Below are positions 10,569-20,852 of a DNA stretch of 64,000 bases, piece by piece; the first letter of the stretch is position 1; every line of letters starts with the position of its first letter. The translations under genes were made by a program, and so were the position numbers. This DNA is from Pasteurella multocida subsp. multocida OH4807 (lineage in GTDB: Bacteria; Pseudomonadota; Gammaproteobacteria; Enterobacterales; Pasteurellaceae): the NCBI GenBank assembly GCA_000973525.1, contig CP004391.1, positions 1,450,001 through 1,514,000 of the forward strand. Direction: 5' to 3'. The notes beneath the pieces were generated by a model, which saw only the letters and a list, made by a program, of their open reading frames with translations, had not been told where the DNA came from and ran no database searches.

Positions 10569-11963
10569 TTAATTTAGCCAGAAATAATAACCGATAGTCG
10601 CAATCACAAAGATACAAATAATATTCAATACGACCCCAGCCTTAATCATTTCACTTTGTTTAATATCACCCGTACCGAAAACAATCGCATTTGGCGGTGT
10701 GGCAACTGGTAACATAAAGGCACACGATGCACCGAGACCAATAATCAAGGCTAAACCAAGTTCTGGCATACCCAATGATTGGGCAATCGAAATGAAAATT
10801 GGCACTAATAATGCAGCACTGGCTGTATTTGACGTAAATTCAGTTAAGAAAATAATAAATGCAGCAACGATCAAACCAATTAAATAGAAATGACCACCAT
10901 CAATTAAGAAGACAATGCCATCGGCTAAAACCTTGCTCGCACCAGAGTCTTTTAAAACTGCACTTAGTGTTAAACCACCACCAAATAACATTAAGACGCC
11001 CCAGTCTGTATTTTCTTGGATTTGTTTCCATGTTGCTACCCCAGTAATACAAATTACAGCTGCTGCAAATAACGCGATGACACTATCAAAACTAGCAATT
11101 TTCTTTTCCAATCCAAACAGGTTCGATACAAGTGGATTAATTTTACTGCTGAATACCCAACATAATGCAATAGTAATAAAAATGACCAACGTAATAATAC
11201 GTTGTTTATTCATTTCCACTTTATCAAACGTTTTCTCAAAACGAACATTGAGTCTTGGCTTAAAGACAAGATATAACGTACCAATCATAATTGGCATTAA
11301 AATCAGCATGACAGGTAAACCGTAAGCCAGCCAGTCAGAAAACGTCAAGTTTAACTGGGAAGCAACAATCGCATTTGGCGGGCTACCGACAACCGTCCCC
11401 ATTCCTCCGATATTCGCACTATATGCAATACCTAATAAAATAAATACATAGGTATTGTGGTTGGTCTCTCTGTCCATTTGGCTTAACACCCCCATTGCCA
11501 AAGGTAGCATCATAGCAGCGGTCGCCGTATTACTCATCCACATTGAGAGAAACGCAGTAATTGAGAACAAATAAATGCTGGCTAGAAAGAGATTACCTTT
11601 TGCAAGTGCCATTATCTTATTAGCAATCATACGATCCAGTTTTTGAATATGTAATGCGGTTGCTAAAGCAAAACCACCAAAGAATAGAAAAATGGTTGGG
11701 TTAGCAAACTCAGCTAATGCACTTTTCGTCGCCACTAGTCCTAAACTAATCGCCAAAATCGGTACAAGTAGTGCCGTTACCGTCACATGTAATGCTTCAG
11801 TTAACCATAAGACTGCAATAAAGACCAGTAAGGCTAAACCTTTATTTGCTTTTGGGTCAAAAGGCAATGCCTTAAGTAACACAAAGAAAACAACAATATC
11901 TAAGAGAAAAATAATGGCATTCTTATTTAAACCATTTTGCACGGGCGTGTCTGCGACATTCAT
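10569..11963 (-). CDS. DASS/SLC13-family anion transporter
   Basis: A 464-residue polytopic inner-membrane protein with about a dozen hydrophobic segments, belonging to the divalent anion:sodium symporter family (SLC13; dicarboxylates, sulfate or related anions). The family SNT-type motifs appear twice, as expected from its inverted repeat: MSNTATAAMMLP with GGMGTVVGSPPNAI in the first half, and TSNTASAALLVP with MLPVATPPNAIVFGTG in the second. The substrate cannot be assigned from sequence alone; C4-dicarboxylate uptake is the commonest role. It is a single-gene unit, with rraA's terminator upstream. Confidence 0.88.
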   Translation of the reverse strand: MNVADTPVQNGLNKNAIIFLLDIVVFFVLLKALPFDPKANKGLALLVFIAVLWLTEALHVTVTALLVPILAISLGLVATKSALAEFANPTIFLFFGGFALATALHIQKLDRMIANKIMALAKGNLFLASIYLFSITAFLSMWMSNTATAAMMLPLAMGVLSQMDRETNHNTYVFILLGIAYSANIGGMGTVVGSPPNAIVASQLNLTFSDWLAYGLPVMLILMPIMIGTLYLVFKPRLNVRFEKTFDKVEMNKQRIITLVIFITIALCWVFSSKINPLVSNLFGLEKKIASFDSVIALFAAAVICITGVATWKQIQENTDWGVLMLFGGGLTLSAVLKDSGASKVLADGIVFLIDGGHFYLIGLIVAAFIIFLTEFTSNTASAALLVPIFISIAQSLGMPELGLALIIGLGASCAFMLPVATPPNAIVFGTGDIKQSEMIKAGVVLNIICIFVIATIGYYFWLN

Positions 11964-12110
11964 AATGTTATCCTTCTAAATAAACAACAAAAAGGGGGAA
12001 AGCATGTTTAACTTATAAACAAGTTAAAGGGCAAGCTATCATCATGTTAATAAAAAGCAATACATTTCTTGTGGATTTGTGAACAAACGCATAAAAATCA
12101 GCGTAGAATA

Positions 12111-12155
12111 AAAAAGTGCGGTTAAAATTTTAACATTTTTTTAACCGCACTTTTT
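12111..12155 (-). terminator. rraA terminator built from an inverted USS pair
   Basis: Stem of 17 bp with left arm AAAAAGTGCGGTTAAAA and complementary right arm. Each arm holds a complete uptake signal sequence (12114-12122 and 12144-12152). It lies just downstream of rraA on the minus strand. Confidence 0.8.
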
Positions 12156-12179
12156 GCTTAACTTAGAAAAAGAAACGCT

Positions 12180-12680
12180 TTATTCTTCATTAAATTCATC
12201 AAGCTCTAAAGGCTCTTGAGATAAAATAATACCCGTCAGATCCACATAAACGTAGTCTTCTGGAAAGAAGGTTACACCACCAAAATTAACTGGTATATCA
12301 GTTTCACCAGTATTATGATTATCCGCTCCGACAGGAATAGGTGCTAACGCATGAATACCAATATCAATATTTTCTAATTGCTGAATTTGGCGTACTGCAC
12401 CATATACAATGATACCTTCCCATTCATTATCTGCAGCAAGCTGTGCTAATTCCGCATCAATTAAAGCTCGACGGACCGCCCCGCCACCATCGATCAACAA
12501 AACGCGACCCGCACCGTTTTCTTCCAAAATTTCAGCAATCAGTCCATTATTTTCAAAGCATTTCACCGTTGTGACCTTGCCATAAAAACTGCTTACACCA
12601 CCAAAACTTGAAAAAATTGGTTCAACCACATCAACTTGATCAAGATAAATATCACAAAGTTCAGAAGTATCAACGTACAT
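12180..12680 (-). CDS. rraA: regulator of ribonuclease activity A
   Basis: RraA binds RNase E and its degradosome and lowers RNA turnover; it was formerly annotated as MenG. The 166 residues open [21 protein letters not shown] and contain the RraA core [19 protein letters not shown] followed by [10 protein letters not shown]. Downstream of menA by 47 bases, the same menA-rraA order as E. coli. The C-terminal tail is acidic (ELDEFNEE). Catalytic aldolase activity known in some RraA-like proteins is not implied. Confidence 0.95.
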   Translation of the reverse strand: MYVDTSELCDIYLDQVDVVEPIFSSFGGVSSFYGKVTTVKCFENNGLIAEILEENGAGRVLLIDGGGAVRRALIDAELAQLAADNEWEGIIVYGAVRQIQQLENIDIGIHALAPIPVGADNHNTGETDIPVNFGGVTFFPEDYVYVDLTGIILSQEPLELDEFNEE

Positions 12681-12727
12681 AACACTACCTTATTTTGAAG
12701 AAAATGAGTTCACTTAGTATATGCCTA

Positions 12728-13636
12728 TTATCCGCTTATAAGCAAGCCTAAACTAAACAAGCCGTTGATAATTAACGCAATCAACGACATTTGCGCTAAC
12801 ATTGGACGTAATGTAATCGGCTCTTTATGTTGCCAAACAAAAACAGCATGTTTTATTAGCAAAGGCATTGCTAAAATAAATAAAAAACCCGTTCCTTTTT
12901 GGACATAATATACGCTAAACAGCATGTAGCTTAACATCGCAAGAGTAAGCAGTAAAACATGATAAATACGTCCGTTCTCTGCGCCCAAACGCACAGCCAA
13001 CGTATTTTTTCCTGCTTTTTTGTCTTGTTCAATATCACGTAAATTATTGATATTTAATACCGCACTTGCTAATAAGCCTGTAGCAAAAGCAGGCAACAAC
13101 ACTGCAAAATTAAGCTGTTGCGTTTGTAAATAATAGGTTCCGCCTACACCTAAAATTCCAAAAAAGAGCAATACCGACACATCCCCCAACCCCATATACC
13201 CATAAGGTTTTGCTCCCACGGTATAAGTAATTGCCGCGATCACTGCCAATATCCCTAATACACTAAACGCGAATAAATCGGCTAGATTTTGATAAGAAAC
13301 GACAAGTAACAACGCCCCACAAACTAGGCTTGCCCCTGCAACAATTACCAAGCCTTTTTTCAATTGTGCAGCATTAATTGCCCCCTGTTGAATCCCACGT
13401 AATGGTCCAATTCGCTCCGCCGTATCCGATCCTTTTTGGTGATCACCATAATCATTTGCAAAATTAGATAAAATCTGCAATAAGATGGTTGTGATTAAAC
13501 AGAGTAAAGTAATTATCCAATTAAATTGACCAGACCATGCTGCCAATGCGGCCCCCGTAATAATTGAAGCAATCGCAAGAGGCAACGTTTTTGGTCGTGC
13601 CGTTTCTACCCACATCTTTAATGTATTTTTTGTCAT
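12728..13636 (-). CDS. menA: 1,4-dihydroxy-2-naphthoate polyprenyltransferase
   Basis: Integral membrane UbiA-family enzyme that attaches the prenyl chain to DHNA, giving demethylmenaquinone for anaerobic respiration. The first aspartate-rich motif is NFANDYGDHQKGSD and the second NNLRDIEQDKKAGKNT, with about eight or nine hydrophobic helices between and after. I place the start at 13636 (MTKNTLKMWVETARPKTLPL, 302 residues), three codons inside the longest frame, because this gives the usual N-terminus. It carries a USS at 13059-13067. Confidence 0.94.
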   Translation of the reverse strand: MTKNTLKMWVETARPKTLPLAIASIITGAALAAWSGQFNWIITLLCLITTILLQILSNFANDYGDHQKGSDTAERIGPLRGIQQGAINAAQLKKGLVIVAGASLVCGALLLVVSYQNLADLFAFSVLGILAVIAAITYTVGAKPYGYMGLGDVSVLLFFGILGVGGTYYLQTQQLNFAVLLPAFATGLLASAVLNINNLRDIEQDKKAGKNTLAVRLGAENGRIYHVLLLTLAMLSYMLFSVYYVQKGTGFLFILAMPLLIKHAVFVWQHKEPITLRPMLAQMSLIALIINGLFSLGLLISG

Positions 13637-13740
13637 AAAAATCACTTATACAAAGAAAAAGTACGATTTCTAACGCACTTTTGCGTAAAATACTTATAAT
13701 TTGTACTTATTCTACACGAAATCACAATATTAAGGAAAAT

Positions 13741-14463
13741 ATGTCTGACTTGTCGCTTGCATTAACCCCGATTGCGTTCATCCATACCCCATATAAAGAA
13801 AAGTTTTCTGTTCCTCGTCAAGCAGAATTAGTGCAAGATGGAACAGGAATCATTGAATTGCTTCCACCTTATAATCAACCTGAAAGTGTTCGTGGGCTTG
13901 AAAAATTTAGCCATATTTGGATCATTTTCCAATTTAACCACGTCCCTACGGGCAAATGGCATCCAACCGTACGTCCACCTCGTTTAGGTGGAAATCAACG
14001 CATTGGTGTATTTGCGTCACGTGCAACACATAGACCCAATCCATTGGGATTATCAAAAGTAGCCTTACGACATATTGAATGTCGACATGGAAAAGTGTTA
14101 CTTCACGTTGGACCTGTGGATCTCGTTGATGGCACTCCAATTTTTGATATTAAACCTTATCTTGCGTACGCCGATAGTGAACCCAACGCTTGCTCTGGCT
14201 TCGCACAAGACAAACCTGAACGCAAGCTGCAGGTTATATTAAGCGAATCTGTCATCAATATGTTACAAAAAATTGAACAAAAACGGCCGCACTTTACCCG
14301 TTTTATTACAGATGTCATCGCTCAAGACCCACGCCCAGCATATCAACAAAATCGTTCAAACGATCGGATCTATGGCTGCCGACTCGATGACTTTAATATC
14401 CGTTGGCAAATCGCTGCAAACTCAACACAAGCCATCATATTCGAAATAGAAGAAGTGGAATGA
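13741..14463 (+). CDS. trmO: tRNA (N6-threonylcarbamoyladenosine37-N6)-methyltransferase
   Basis: TrmO (TsaA, YaeB) methylates t6A at position 37 of threonine tRNAs using SAM. The protein from 13741 is 240 residues: an N-terminal beta-barrel SAM-binding domain with [20 protein letters not shown] and [10 protein letters not shown], then [14 protein letters not shown], and the C-terminal domain. The start is chosen at the ATG following TAAGGAAAAT; twenty upstream codons in frame have no family similarity. Divergent from menA. Confidence 0.92.
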   Translation: MSDLSLALTPIAFIHTPYKEKFSVPRQAELVQDGTGIIELLPPYNQPESVRGLEKFSHIWIIFQFNHVPTGKWHPTVRPPRLGGNQRIGVFASRATHRPNPLGLSKVALRHIECRHGKVLLHVGPVDLVDGTPIFDIKPYLAYADSEPNACSGFAQDKPERKLQVILSESVINMLQKIEQKRPHFTRFITDVIAQDPRPAYQQNRSNDRIYGCRLDDFNIRWQIAANSTQAIIFEIEEVE

Positions 14464-14471
14464 TATTCAAA

Positions 14472-14508
14472 AAAATGCGGTCAACCTTTAAAAGTTGACC
14501 GCCTATTA
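14472..14508. terminator. bidirectional hairpin between trmO and the BOF gene
   Basis: Arms GCGGTCAAC (14477-14485) and GTTGACCGC (14494-14502) flanked by an A run on the left, between two convergent genes. The T run on the right is weak (CTATTATC), so termination on the minus strand is better supported than on the plus. Confidence 0.55.
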
Positions 14509-14513
14509 TCAGA

Positions 14514-14894
14514 TTATTTTGTGATGTCTCTTACATCAATTTCGATTTTATTCCATTCCTTGTCGACATGACCTTGTATAGTAATCTTATCTGTCGGCTG
14601 AATTGTTTGTCCTTTCCAGGCGCGATGACTAACATCAATCTGTACTTCTGAACCTGCTACATCACGAAAAATAAACTCATCATCATCGATTTGCTTCGTC
14701 ATATACCCTTCAATGATAATTGGCGTTTTATCTGCCGAATTTAGAGCCTCTTTCACTGTTTTGACTACCGCCGCACTATCATAAAATCCCCCTTTATGAT
14801 AAGGCTTTCCTTCCTGTTTAGGTCCAAAACCGTCTTGTGCTACCGCAACACCAGAAAGTGCTAAAATTGAAATAAATGTCATCAGTTTTTTCAT
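14514..14894 (-). CDS. YgiW/YdeI-type BOF (OB-fold) periplasmic protein
   Basis: A 126-residue secreted protein: signal peptide MKKLMTFISILALSGVAVAQ with cleavage after VAQ or nearby, then a single bacterial OB-fold (BOF) domain with TPIIIEGYMTKQIDDDEFIF, VQIDVSHRAWKG and ITIQGHVDKEW. E. coli YgiW and Salmonella VisP of this family take part in stress resistance. The start at 14894 has an AAGGAAT ribosome-binding site; the frame runs seven codons further upstream. It is transcribed alone. Confidence 0.85.
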   Translation of the reverse strand: MKKLMTFISILALSGVAVAQDGFGPKQEGKPYHKGGFYDSAAVVKTVKEALNSADKTPIIIEGYMTKQIDDDEFIFRDVAGSEVQIDVSHRAWKGQTIQPTDKITIQGHVDKEWNKIEIDVRDITK

Positions 14895-15033
14895 AATTCC
14901 TTCCTCAATAATCATTATAAGTTAACATACTTTACTCAAAAGCCTACCTCGCTTTTGATGAATCTATTACACACCAGAAATATTAAGAAAAGCTTAACAA
15001 CAAAAAATAAATGTTTTAGGCTAACTAAAATAT

Positions 15034-15066
15034 AAAAAAAGATCGCCCTATAAGGTGCGATCTTTC
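15034..15066 (-). terminator. typA terminator
   Basis: Arms AAAGATCGC and GCGATCTTT around a 10-base loop, with a run of A on the left that reads as a U tract on the minus strand, immediately downstream of the typA stop. Confidence 0.75.
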
Positions 15067-15083
15067 TCGAACAGGCTCACGAT

Positions 15084-16934
15084 TTAGTAAGTACTCGTAC
15101 TCGTTGTAGTGCGCCCTGCACGTTTACGGTCCGTTTCAGTTAATAATTTCTTACGGATTCGAATTGAGCTTGGTGTCACTTCTACTAACTCGTCATCATC
15201 AATAAACTCAATTGCTTGTTCAAGACTAAAACGCACTGGTGGGACTAATACCACAGCTTCGTCTTTACCTGAAGCACGCATATTGGTGAGTTTTTTACCT
15301 TGTAAACAGTTTACCGTCAAATCATTTGAACGGCTATGAATGCCGATAATTTGTCCTTCGTACACCTCCGTACCATGATCGATCATAAGCTTACCGCGTT
15401 CTTGTAAACCAAAGAGCGCATAAGCTAATGCTTTACCTGTTGCATTAGAAATCAACACACCATTTTTACGCTGACCGATTTCACCTGACTTCACATCATC
15501 ATAATGGCTGAAACTCGAGTAAAGTAAACCTGTACCGGAAGTCATTGTCATAAATTCACCACGGAAGCCAATTAAGCCACGACTTGGAATAATGTATTCT
15601 AAACGTGTACGACCTTTGCCATCTGGCACCATATCACGCACTTCCCCTTTACGAATACCCAGCGCTTCCATCACGGCACCTTGATGCTGTTCTTCAATAT
15701 CAATCGTCACTTGTTCAAACGGTTCTTGCTTGCGACCATCTACGTCTTTGTAAATAACACGTGGACGAGAAACCGCAAGTTCATAACCTTCACGACGCAT
15801 ATTTTCAATTAAAACTGAAAGATGTAATTCACCACGACCAGAAACACGGAAAGCGTCTGGGTCTGGTGTTTCTTCCACACGTAGTGCAACATTGTGAACA
15901 AGCTCTTTATTTAAACGCTCAAGGATTTGACGAGAAGTCACATATTTCCCTTCCTTACCACAGAATGGGGAAGTATTTACACAGAAGAACATTGTCACTG
16001 TAGGCTCATCTACGCTTAACGGCGCAAGCGCTTCCACATTGTTAATGTCACAGATTGTATCTGAAATATTCAGTTCACCTAATCCTGTTAACGCAATAAT
16101 ATCACCAGCATAGGCACGTTCTGTTTCATAACGTTGTAAACCTAAATGTCCTAATACTTGACCAATTTTACCTGTACGGGTTTTACCCTCTGTGTCAACA
16201 ATCGTAACAGTTTGGTTAGGTTTGACTGAACCACGTTTAATCCGTCCAATACCGATTACCCCGACATAATTATTATAATCTAATTGGGAAATTTGCATTT
16301 GAAAAGGCTGATCGAGTTCAACTTTGGGTGGCTCAACATATTTCACGATCGCTTCAAATAACGGCGTCATATCTTCCGCTAAATCATCATGTTCTAAACC
16401 AGCAACACCATTTAATGCTGATGCATAGATGATTGGGAAATCTAATTGTTCGTCAGTTGCACCTAGGTTGACGAAAAGATCGAATACTTGATCCACAACC
16501 CAATCAGGACGCGCACCTGGGCGGTCAACTTTATTGATAACAACGATAGGTTTTAAACCGTGAGCGAAGGCTTTTTGTGTCACGAAACGTGTTTGTGGCA
16601 TCGGGCCATCAAACGCATCAACAATTAATAACACACAATCCACCATTGACATGACACGTTCTACTTCACCACCGAAATCTGCGTGTCCTGGCGTATCGAC
16701 GATATTAATACGGTAATCGTTCCAGTTAATTGCTGTATTTTTGGCTAAAATGGTAATACCGCGCTCTTTTTCTATGTCATTTGAGTCCATGACGCGTTCA
16801 TCACCTTCACTACGTGATGCTTCTAATGTACCTGACTGTTGTAAAAGTTTGTCAACAAGGGTGGTCTTACCGTGGTCAACGTGAGCGATAATTGCGATAT
16901 TACGCAATTTATTGATATCTATTTTATCTGTCAT
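15084..16934 (-). CDS. typA: ribosome-associated GTPase TypA/BipA
   Basis: Translational GTPase related to EF-G that helps 50S assembly and cold or stress growth. From 16934 the product has 616 residues; E. coli BipA is 607. G motifs: [16 protein letters not shown] (about 18-33), [24 protein letters not shown], then EF-G-like domains and the BipA-specific C-terminal domain containing [19 protein letters not shown]. The start chosen, [16 protein letters not shown], matches family N-termini; 17 more upstream codons are in frame but unlike the family. Head-to-head with glnA. Confidence 0.96.
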   Translation of the reverse strand: MTDKIDINKLRNIAIIAHVDHGKTTLVDKLLQQSGTLEASRSEGDERVMDSNDIEKERGITILAKNTAINWNDYRINIVDTPGHADFGGEVERVMSMVDCVLLIVDAFDGPMPQTRFVTQKAFAHGLKPIVVINKVDRPGARPDWVVDQVFDLFVNLGATDEQLDFPIIYASALNGVAGLEHDDLAEDMTPLFEAIVKYVEPPKVELDQPFQMQISQLDYNNYVGVIGIGRIKRGSVKPNQTVTIVDTEGKTRTGKIGQVLGHLGLQRYETERAYAGDIIALTGLGELNISDTICDINNVEALAPLSVDEPTVTMFFCVNTSPFCGKEGKYVTSRQILERLNKELVHNVALRVEETPDPDAFRVSGRGELHLSVLIENMRREGYELAVSRPRVIYKDVDGRKQEPFEQVTIDIEEQHQGAVMEALGIRKGEVRDMVPDGKGRTRLEYIIPSRGLIGFRGEFMTMTSGTGLLYSSFSHYDDVKSGEIGQRKNGVLISNATGKALAYALFGLQERGKLMIDHGTEVYEGQIIGIHSRSNDLTVNCLQGKKLTNMRASGKDEAVVLVPPVRFSLEQAIEFIDDDELVEVTPSSIRIRKKLLTETDRKRAGRTTTSTSTY

Positions 16935-17147
16935 TGAGAAAATCTTATGTCTTGAAATATGAAAAGTTCTGTGTTCTGACCGCACTTAAGCTAAAAACGT
17001 GCGAAAGGGGCAAGATTATACAACTTTTTGAAGTAATGAGCTATCAAATAATCGCAGAAAAAAACAGATAAAAATTATGCTATTTTAGGGCGGCTGTTTT
17101 ATAATGTAAGCTTATTTAAAAAAATCACATTTTAGAGGATTGATAAT

Positions 17148-18566
17148 ATGTCAAACGCTGCTGCCATCGCTGATGTCTTCAAACTGATTGAAGAATATGA
17201 TATCAAATTTGTTTTACTTCGTTTTACGGACATTAAAGGAAAAGAACATGGTGTATCACTTCCTGTTAGTCTCGTTGACGAAGATTTATTTGAAGATGGA
17301 AAAATGTTTGATGGTTCCTCTGTCGAAGGATGGAAAGCAATTAACAAAGCAGATATGTTACTGATGCCAATGCCTGAAACGGCCGTCGTTGATCCTTTCG
17401 CACAAATTCCAACCCTATCGCTTCGCTGCAGCATTTACGAACCTACTACGATGCAAAGCTATGATCGTGATCCTCGTTCTATCGCGATACGTGCAGAAAA
17501 CTATATGCGTTCAACAGGGGTAGCTGACGAAGCATTTTTAGGACCTGAACCTGAGTTTTTCCTGTTTGATGATGTACGTTTCGATGTATCAATGAATACA
17601 AATTCATACTCTGTAGACGACATCGAAGCAAGCTGGAATACCAATAAACGCTACGAAAATGGCAATAACGCCTATCGCCCACTGAAAAAAGGCGGATATT
17701 GTGCTGTAGCGCCAGTAGATAGCGCACACGATATTCGTTCAGAAATGTGCCTTATTTTAGAAGAAATGGGCTTAGTCATCGAAGCACATCATCATGAAGT
17801 TGCAACGGCAGGACAAAATGAAATTGCAACAAAATTTAATTCGCTAACTAAAAAGGCAGATGAAACACAAATTTACAAATATGTTGTTCAAAATGTGGCT
17901 TATGAACATGGTAAAACCGCATGTTTCATGCCCAAACCCATCACAGGTGATAATGGTTCTGGGATGCATTGCAACATCTCTTTAAGTAAACAAGGTAAAA
18001 ATATGTTTCAAGGTGATAAATATGCTGGCTTATCTGATACCGCACTGTATTTTATCGGCGGAATTATTAAACATGCCAAAGCATTAAATGCCTTTACTAA
18101 TCCAACAACCAACTCCTATAAACGTCTTGTGCCTGGCTTCGAAGCCCCAGTGCTATTAGCCTATTCTGCAAGTAACCGTACAGCTTCAATTCGAATCCCC
18201 GCAGTCACCAATCCTAAAGCAATTCGTATTGAAGCGCGTTTCCCTGATGCGCTAGCAAATCCTTATCTTGCCTTTGCTTCATTACTCATGGCTGGTTTAG
18301 ATGGTATCTTGAATAAGCTTCACCCTGGTGATGCAATGGATAAAAACTTGTATGATCTACCGCCAGAAGAATTAAAAAATATCCCCGCTGTTGCGACTTC
18401 ATTAGAAGAAGCATTAAATTCACTTGAACAAGACAATGCGTTTTTGACGAAAGGGAACGTATTCACAAAAGAGTTTATTGATGCCTTTATTAGCATCAAA
18501 CGTAAAGAAGTGGAGCGTTTAAATATGACCCCACATCCAGTGGAATTTGAAATGTATTATGCTTAA
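17148..18566 (+). CDS. glnA: glutamine synthetase, type I
   Basis: ATP-dependent formation of glutamine from glutamate and ammonia; a dodecameric cytosolic enzyme. The 472 residues show the beta-grasp N-terminus ([19 protein letters not shown]), the latch FDGSSVEGW, metal-ligand segments EPEFFLFD and [13 protein letters not shown], and the adenylylation tyrosine in [10 protein letters not shown], so control by GlnE is likely. No ntrBC genes follow, unlike E. coli. Upstream there is a TATAAT at 17100-17105 without a clear -35. Confidence 0.98.
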   Translation: MSNAAAIADVFKLIEEYDIKFVLLRFTDIKGKEHGVSLPVSLVDEDLFEDGKMFDGSSVEGWKAINKADMLLMPMPETAVVDPFAQIPTLSLRCSIYEPTTMQSYDRDPRSIAIRAENYMRSTGVADEAFLGPEPEFFLFDDVRFDVSMNTNSYSVDDIEASWNTNKRYENGNNAYRPLKKGGYCAVAPVDSAHDIRSEMCLILEEMGLVIEAHHHEVATAGQNEIATKFNSLTKKADETQIYKYVVQNVAYEHGKTACFMPKPITGDNGSGMHCNISLSKQGKNMFQGDKYAGLSDTALYFIGGIIKHAKALNAFTNPTTNSYKRLVPGFEAPVLLAYSASNRTASIRIPAVTNPKAIRIEARFPDALANPYLAFASLLMAGLDGILNKLHPGDAMDKNLYDLPPEELKNIPAVATSLEEALNSLEQDNAFLTKGNVFTKEFIDAFISIKRKEVERLNMTPHPVEFEMYYA

Positions 18567-18571
18567 TTTTC

Positions 18572-18595
18572 AGAATGCAGTCTTTACTGCATTCT
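18572..18595 (+). terminator. glnA terminator
   Basis: Arms AGAATGCAG and CTGCATTCT with a six-base loop, six bases after the stop, followed by ATTTATCAATTTTTTATTTT. Confidence 0.6.
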
Positions 18596-18652
18596 ATTTA
18601 TCAATTTTTTATTTTTGATATTAATTTAGCTAACCTCTCACTAGGAGCTTTT

Positions 18653-19030
18653 ATGCATATTTTAAAAAAATTAATCCCTGTTGCAGTCGCTTGCTGTACT
18701 ACAGCTTGTGTTCAACTTGGCGATATTGAAATGGGCGGGTTTAATAACCAAACTACTGATTCTAGCCTTATCCAATTCCGTTGTGAAAATGGCTACAAAG
18801 GTTCAATTAAACACCAAGCAAAAGGCGCAATAAGCCTTGTATTTAGAGACAACAATAAAAACCGCTATGCCAATTACCTCATGACAGTACCAGGCACAAA
18901 AGCGACTTATGTGAATAACCAAAATACATTGAAATGGGAAGATCATCACGCATCAGGCACATTGACTTACCCAGCGCCAGATTATCGCACCAGTCGTCAA
19001 TTATTAACCACAGTTTGTCAAAAATATTAA
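18653..19030 (+). CDS. small secreted protein, possibly MliC-like lysozyme inhibitor
   Basis: A 125-residue protein with a hydrophobic leader (MHILKKLIPVAVACCTTACV) that could be a lipoprotein signal, with acylation at one of the cysteines of ACCTTAC; the lipobox is not canonical. The body has FRCENGYKGSIKH, an RYANYLMTVPG stretch, LKWEDHHASGTLTYP and a final cysteine (TTVCQKY), which recalls the C-type lysozyme inhibitor (MliC/PliC) fold with paired cysteines. I infer this resemblance and cannot confirm it. The start is set by an AGGAG site before 18653; the frame is open 26 codons further up into the glnA terminator. Confidence 0.6.
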   Translation: MHILKKLIPVAVACCTTACVQLGDIEMGGFNNQTTDSSLIQFRCENGYKGSIKHQAKGAISLVFRDNNKNRYANYLMTVPGTKATYVNNQNTLKWEDHHASGTLTYPAPDYRTSRQLLTTVCQKY

Positions 19031-19054
19031 TTCAAACTGATCAATACCAATAAC

Positions 19055-19093
19055 AAAAATTGCTGATACGTTTTGATGTACCAGCAATTTTTT
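19055..19093 (+). terminator. terminator after the small secreted protein
   Basis: Arms AAAAATTGCTG and CAGCAATTTTT followed by TATTCC, 25 bases downstream of the stop codon. Confidence 0.75.
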
Positions 19094-19180
19094 ATTCCCA
19101 TTCAACCCACTCAAACTTCATGACAAAGTACGGTCTATTTTTGCAAAATATCCAGATGACACATCACATTTTGGGCAATA

Positions 19181-19206
19181 AAAAACCCAGCATACGCTGG
19201 GTTTTT
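19181..19206 (-). terminator. rplI (rpsF operon) terminator
   Basis: Arms AAAAACCCAGC and GCTGGGTTTTT around ATAC, 20 bases downstream of the rplI stop. The symmetrical A and T runs allow action in both directions. Confidence 0.82.
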
Positions 19207-19225
19207 CATATTCATACTTCAAGAA

Positions 19226-19675
19226 TTATTCAGCAACAACGATAACGTTAACTGTTGCAAATACTTCACCATGAAGTTGGAATTTCACTTCGTGATCACC
19301 TAAAGTACGGATAGGACCTGTTGATAAACGAACTTCACTTTTCGCAATTTCAACGCCAGCTGCTGTTACAGCTTCAGCCACATCGCGAGTTGTAATAGAA
19401 CCAAATAAACGACCCTCATCACCTGCTTTAGATGCGATAGTTACCGAACCTAATTCTGCTAATTTCGCTGCACGAGCTTGAGCAACTGCTAATACCTCTG
19501 CTGCTTTCGCTTCTAATTCTGCGCGGCGAGCCTCAAAATGTTCAATATTTGCTTTCGTTGCCATAACTGCTTTACCTTGTGGGATTAAGAAGTTACGCGC
19601 GAAACCTGATTTAACATTTACTTGATCACCAATGTTACCAAGGTGAACCACTTTGTCTAAAAGAATTACTTGCAT
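19226..19675 (-). CDS. rplI: 50S ribosomal protein L9
   Basis: Large-subunit protein L9, 149 residues as in E. coli. It begins [20 protein letters not shown] with the conserved [13 protein letters not shown] (about 24-36), continues through the long connecting helix rich in alanine, and ends with the C-terminal domain. Last gene of the rpsF-priB-rpsR-rplI operon, 19 bases after rpsR. Confidence 0.97.
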   Translation of the reverse strand: MQVILLDKVVHLGNIGDQVNVKSGFARNFLIPQGKAVMATKANIEHFEARRAELEAKAAEVLAVAQARAAKLAELGSVTIASKAGDEGRLFGSITTRDVAEAVTAAGVEIAKSEVRLSTGPIRTLGDHEVKFQLHGEVFATVNVIVVAE

Positions 19676-19694
19676 TACCGTATCCTCTCTTTAA

Positions 19695-19934
<240 letters not shown>

Positions 19935-20261
19935 CTAATCTATAAATTCGATTTGCTCGGCATGTAATACTAATTGGCTTAAACCATTTGCAGTTTTGTG
20001 AGAACTAATAAATCCCACCACCAAAAGCTGACTGCCGACCGTAATGCTTTGAGTTTTTTCTATTAATTGATTGCCGCTAATTTGAATTGGCATTTTACAC
20101 CAAGCCTGTCGGCTTAATCCCGCCTCCTCTTGTGTAGAACGATGTTCTAACAAAAATTGGCAATGCGCAATTCCGCTTGGGCTTTGCATTCGTTTTGGTT
20201 GACTGGCGACCTGACCTATCAACGAAAAACGATTATCAATTTTTAAATTACTCTTCAGCAT
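19935..20261 (-). CDS. priB: primosomal replication protein N
   Basis: PriB is a small OB-fold single-stranded DNA-binding protein that links PriA and DnaT in replication restart. The core matches E. coli PriB closely: [35 protein letters not shown], and [14 protein letters not shown] at the end. Start position is uncertain: the ATG at 20261 (108 residues) overlaps the rpsF 3' end by 14 bases and has an almost adjacent GAGG; the frame is open seven codons further to 20282. Embedded in the ribosomal protein operon, as in E. coli. Confidence 0.92.
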   Translation of the reverse strand: MLKSNLKIDNRFSLIGQVASQPKRMQSPSGIAHCQFLLEHRSTQEEAGLSRQAWCKMPIQISGNQLIEKTQSITVGSQLLVVGFISSHKTANGLSQLVLHAEQIEFID

Positions 20262-20625
20262 CCTCAAAATCGTTGTTTTCAACTTCAGCTAAAGCTTTAC
20301 GATCGTCTTTTGCTTTAACCATTGGGGACGCTTCTGTTACGGCGTGCTTAGTACGAATGATTACGTTACGAAGAACTGCGTCGTTGTAACGGAAAGTTGT
20401 TTCTAGCTCGTCGATGACTTCTTGAGGCGCTTCTACATTCATTAACACATAGTGTGCTTTGTGTAATTTATTGATTGGGTACGCTAATTGGCGACGACCC
20501 CAATCTTCTAGGCGATGGATTTGACCGCCAGCTTCTTTTACAGAACCTGTGTAACGTTCAATCATGCCAGGTACTTGTTCGCTTTGGTCCGGGTGAACCA
20601 TAAACACGATTTCGTAGTGTCGCAT
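20248..20625 (-). CDS. rpsF: 30S ribosomal protein S6
   Basis: Small-subunit protein S6, 125 residues. The start [20 protein letters not shown] and the [16 protein letters not shown] segment are diagnostic, and the tail is acidic ([10 protein letters not shown]), where E. coli S6 receives glutamate additions by RimK. It leads the rpsF-priB-rpsR-rplI operon behind a strong promoter and a leader of about 90 bases. Confidence 0.97.
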   Translation of the reverse strand: MRHYEIVFMVHPDQSEQVPGMIERYTGSVKEAGGQIHRLEDWGRRQLAYPINKLHKAHYVLMNVEAPQEVIDELETTFRYNDAVLRNVIIRTKHAVTEASPMVKAKDDRKALAEVENNDFEDAEE

Positions 20626-20639
20626 TACTGCTCCTTACG

Positions 20640-20666
20640 GGTTAATCAGCCTCTGACTGTTAGACC
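20640..20666 (-). promoter_or_regulatory. hairpin in rpsF leader, candidate S6:S18 control site
   Basis: On the minus strand the RNA can form GGU-C-UAA-CAGU / GCUG-A-UUA-ACC around a CAGAG loop, immediately followed by CCG-containing sequence and the rpsF Shine-Dalgarno (UAAGGAG). Many bacteria carry an S6:S18-binding stem with a bulged CCG in the rpsF leader. The match here is by eye only. Confidence 0.4.
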
Positions 20667-20722
20667 AGCTACCAATCTGCAGAAGCAAGGAACGAAAATT
20701 CAATGTAGCTGTAAGGTCGTGA

Positions 20723-20750
20723 ATTATACAGATAATCATGCTTTTTGCAA
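20723..20750 (-). promoter_or_regulatory. rpsF operon promoter
   Basis: On the minus strand TTGCAA (20745-20750), a 16-base spacer and a perfect TATAAT (20723-20728), about 98 bases before the rpsF start. A good sigma-70 match. Confidence 0.7.
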
Positions 20751-20852
20751 GATAAAGCGCGGTCATTTTTACAAGAATTTTATGTTTTTCTTTCTCTCGA
20801 AAAAGAATAAAAAAGAACCGCATTTTTACGGTTCCCATTTTACTTTTTTGGA

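Noticed and set aside
10915..11325. Plus-strand frame of 136 codons within the DASS transporter gene
   Set aside because: It is antisense to a clear membrane protein; its translation has no recognisable domain and no ribosome-binding site.
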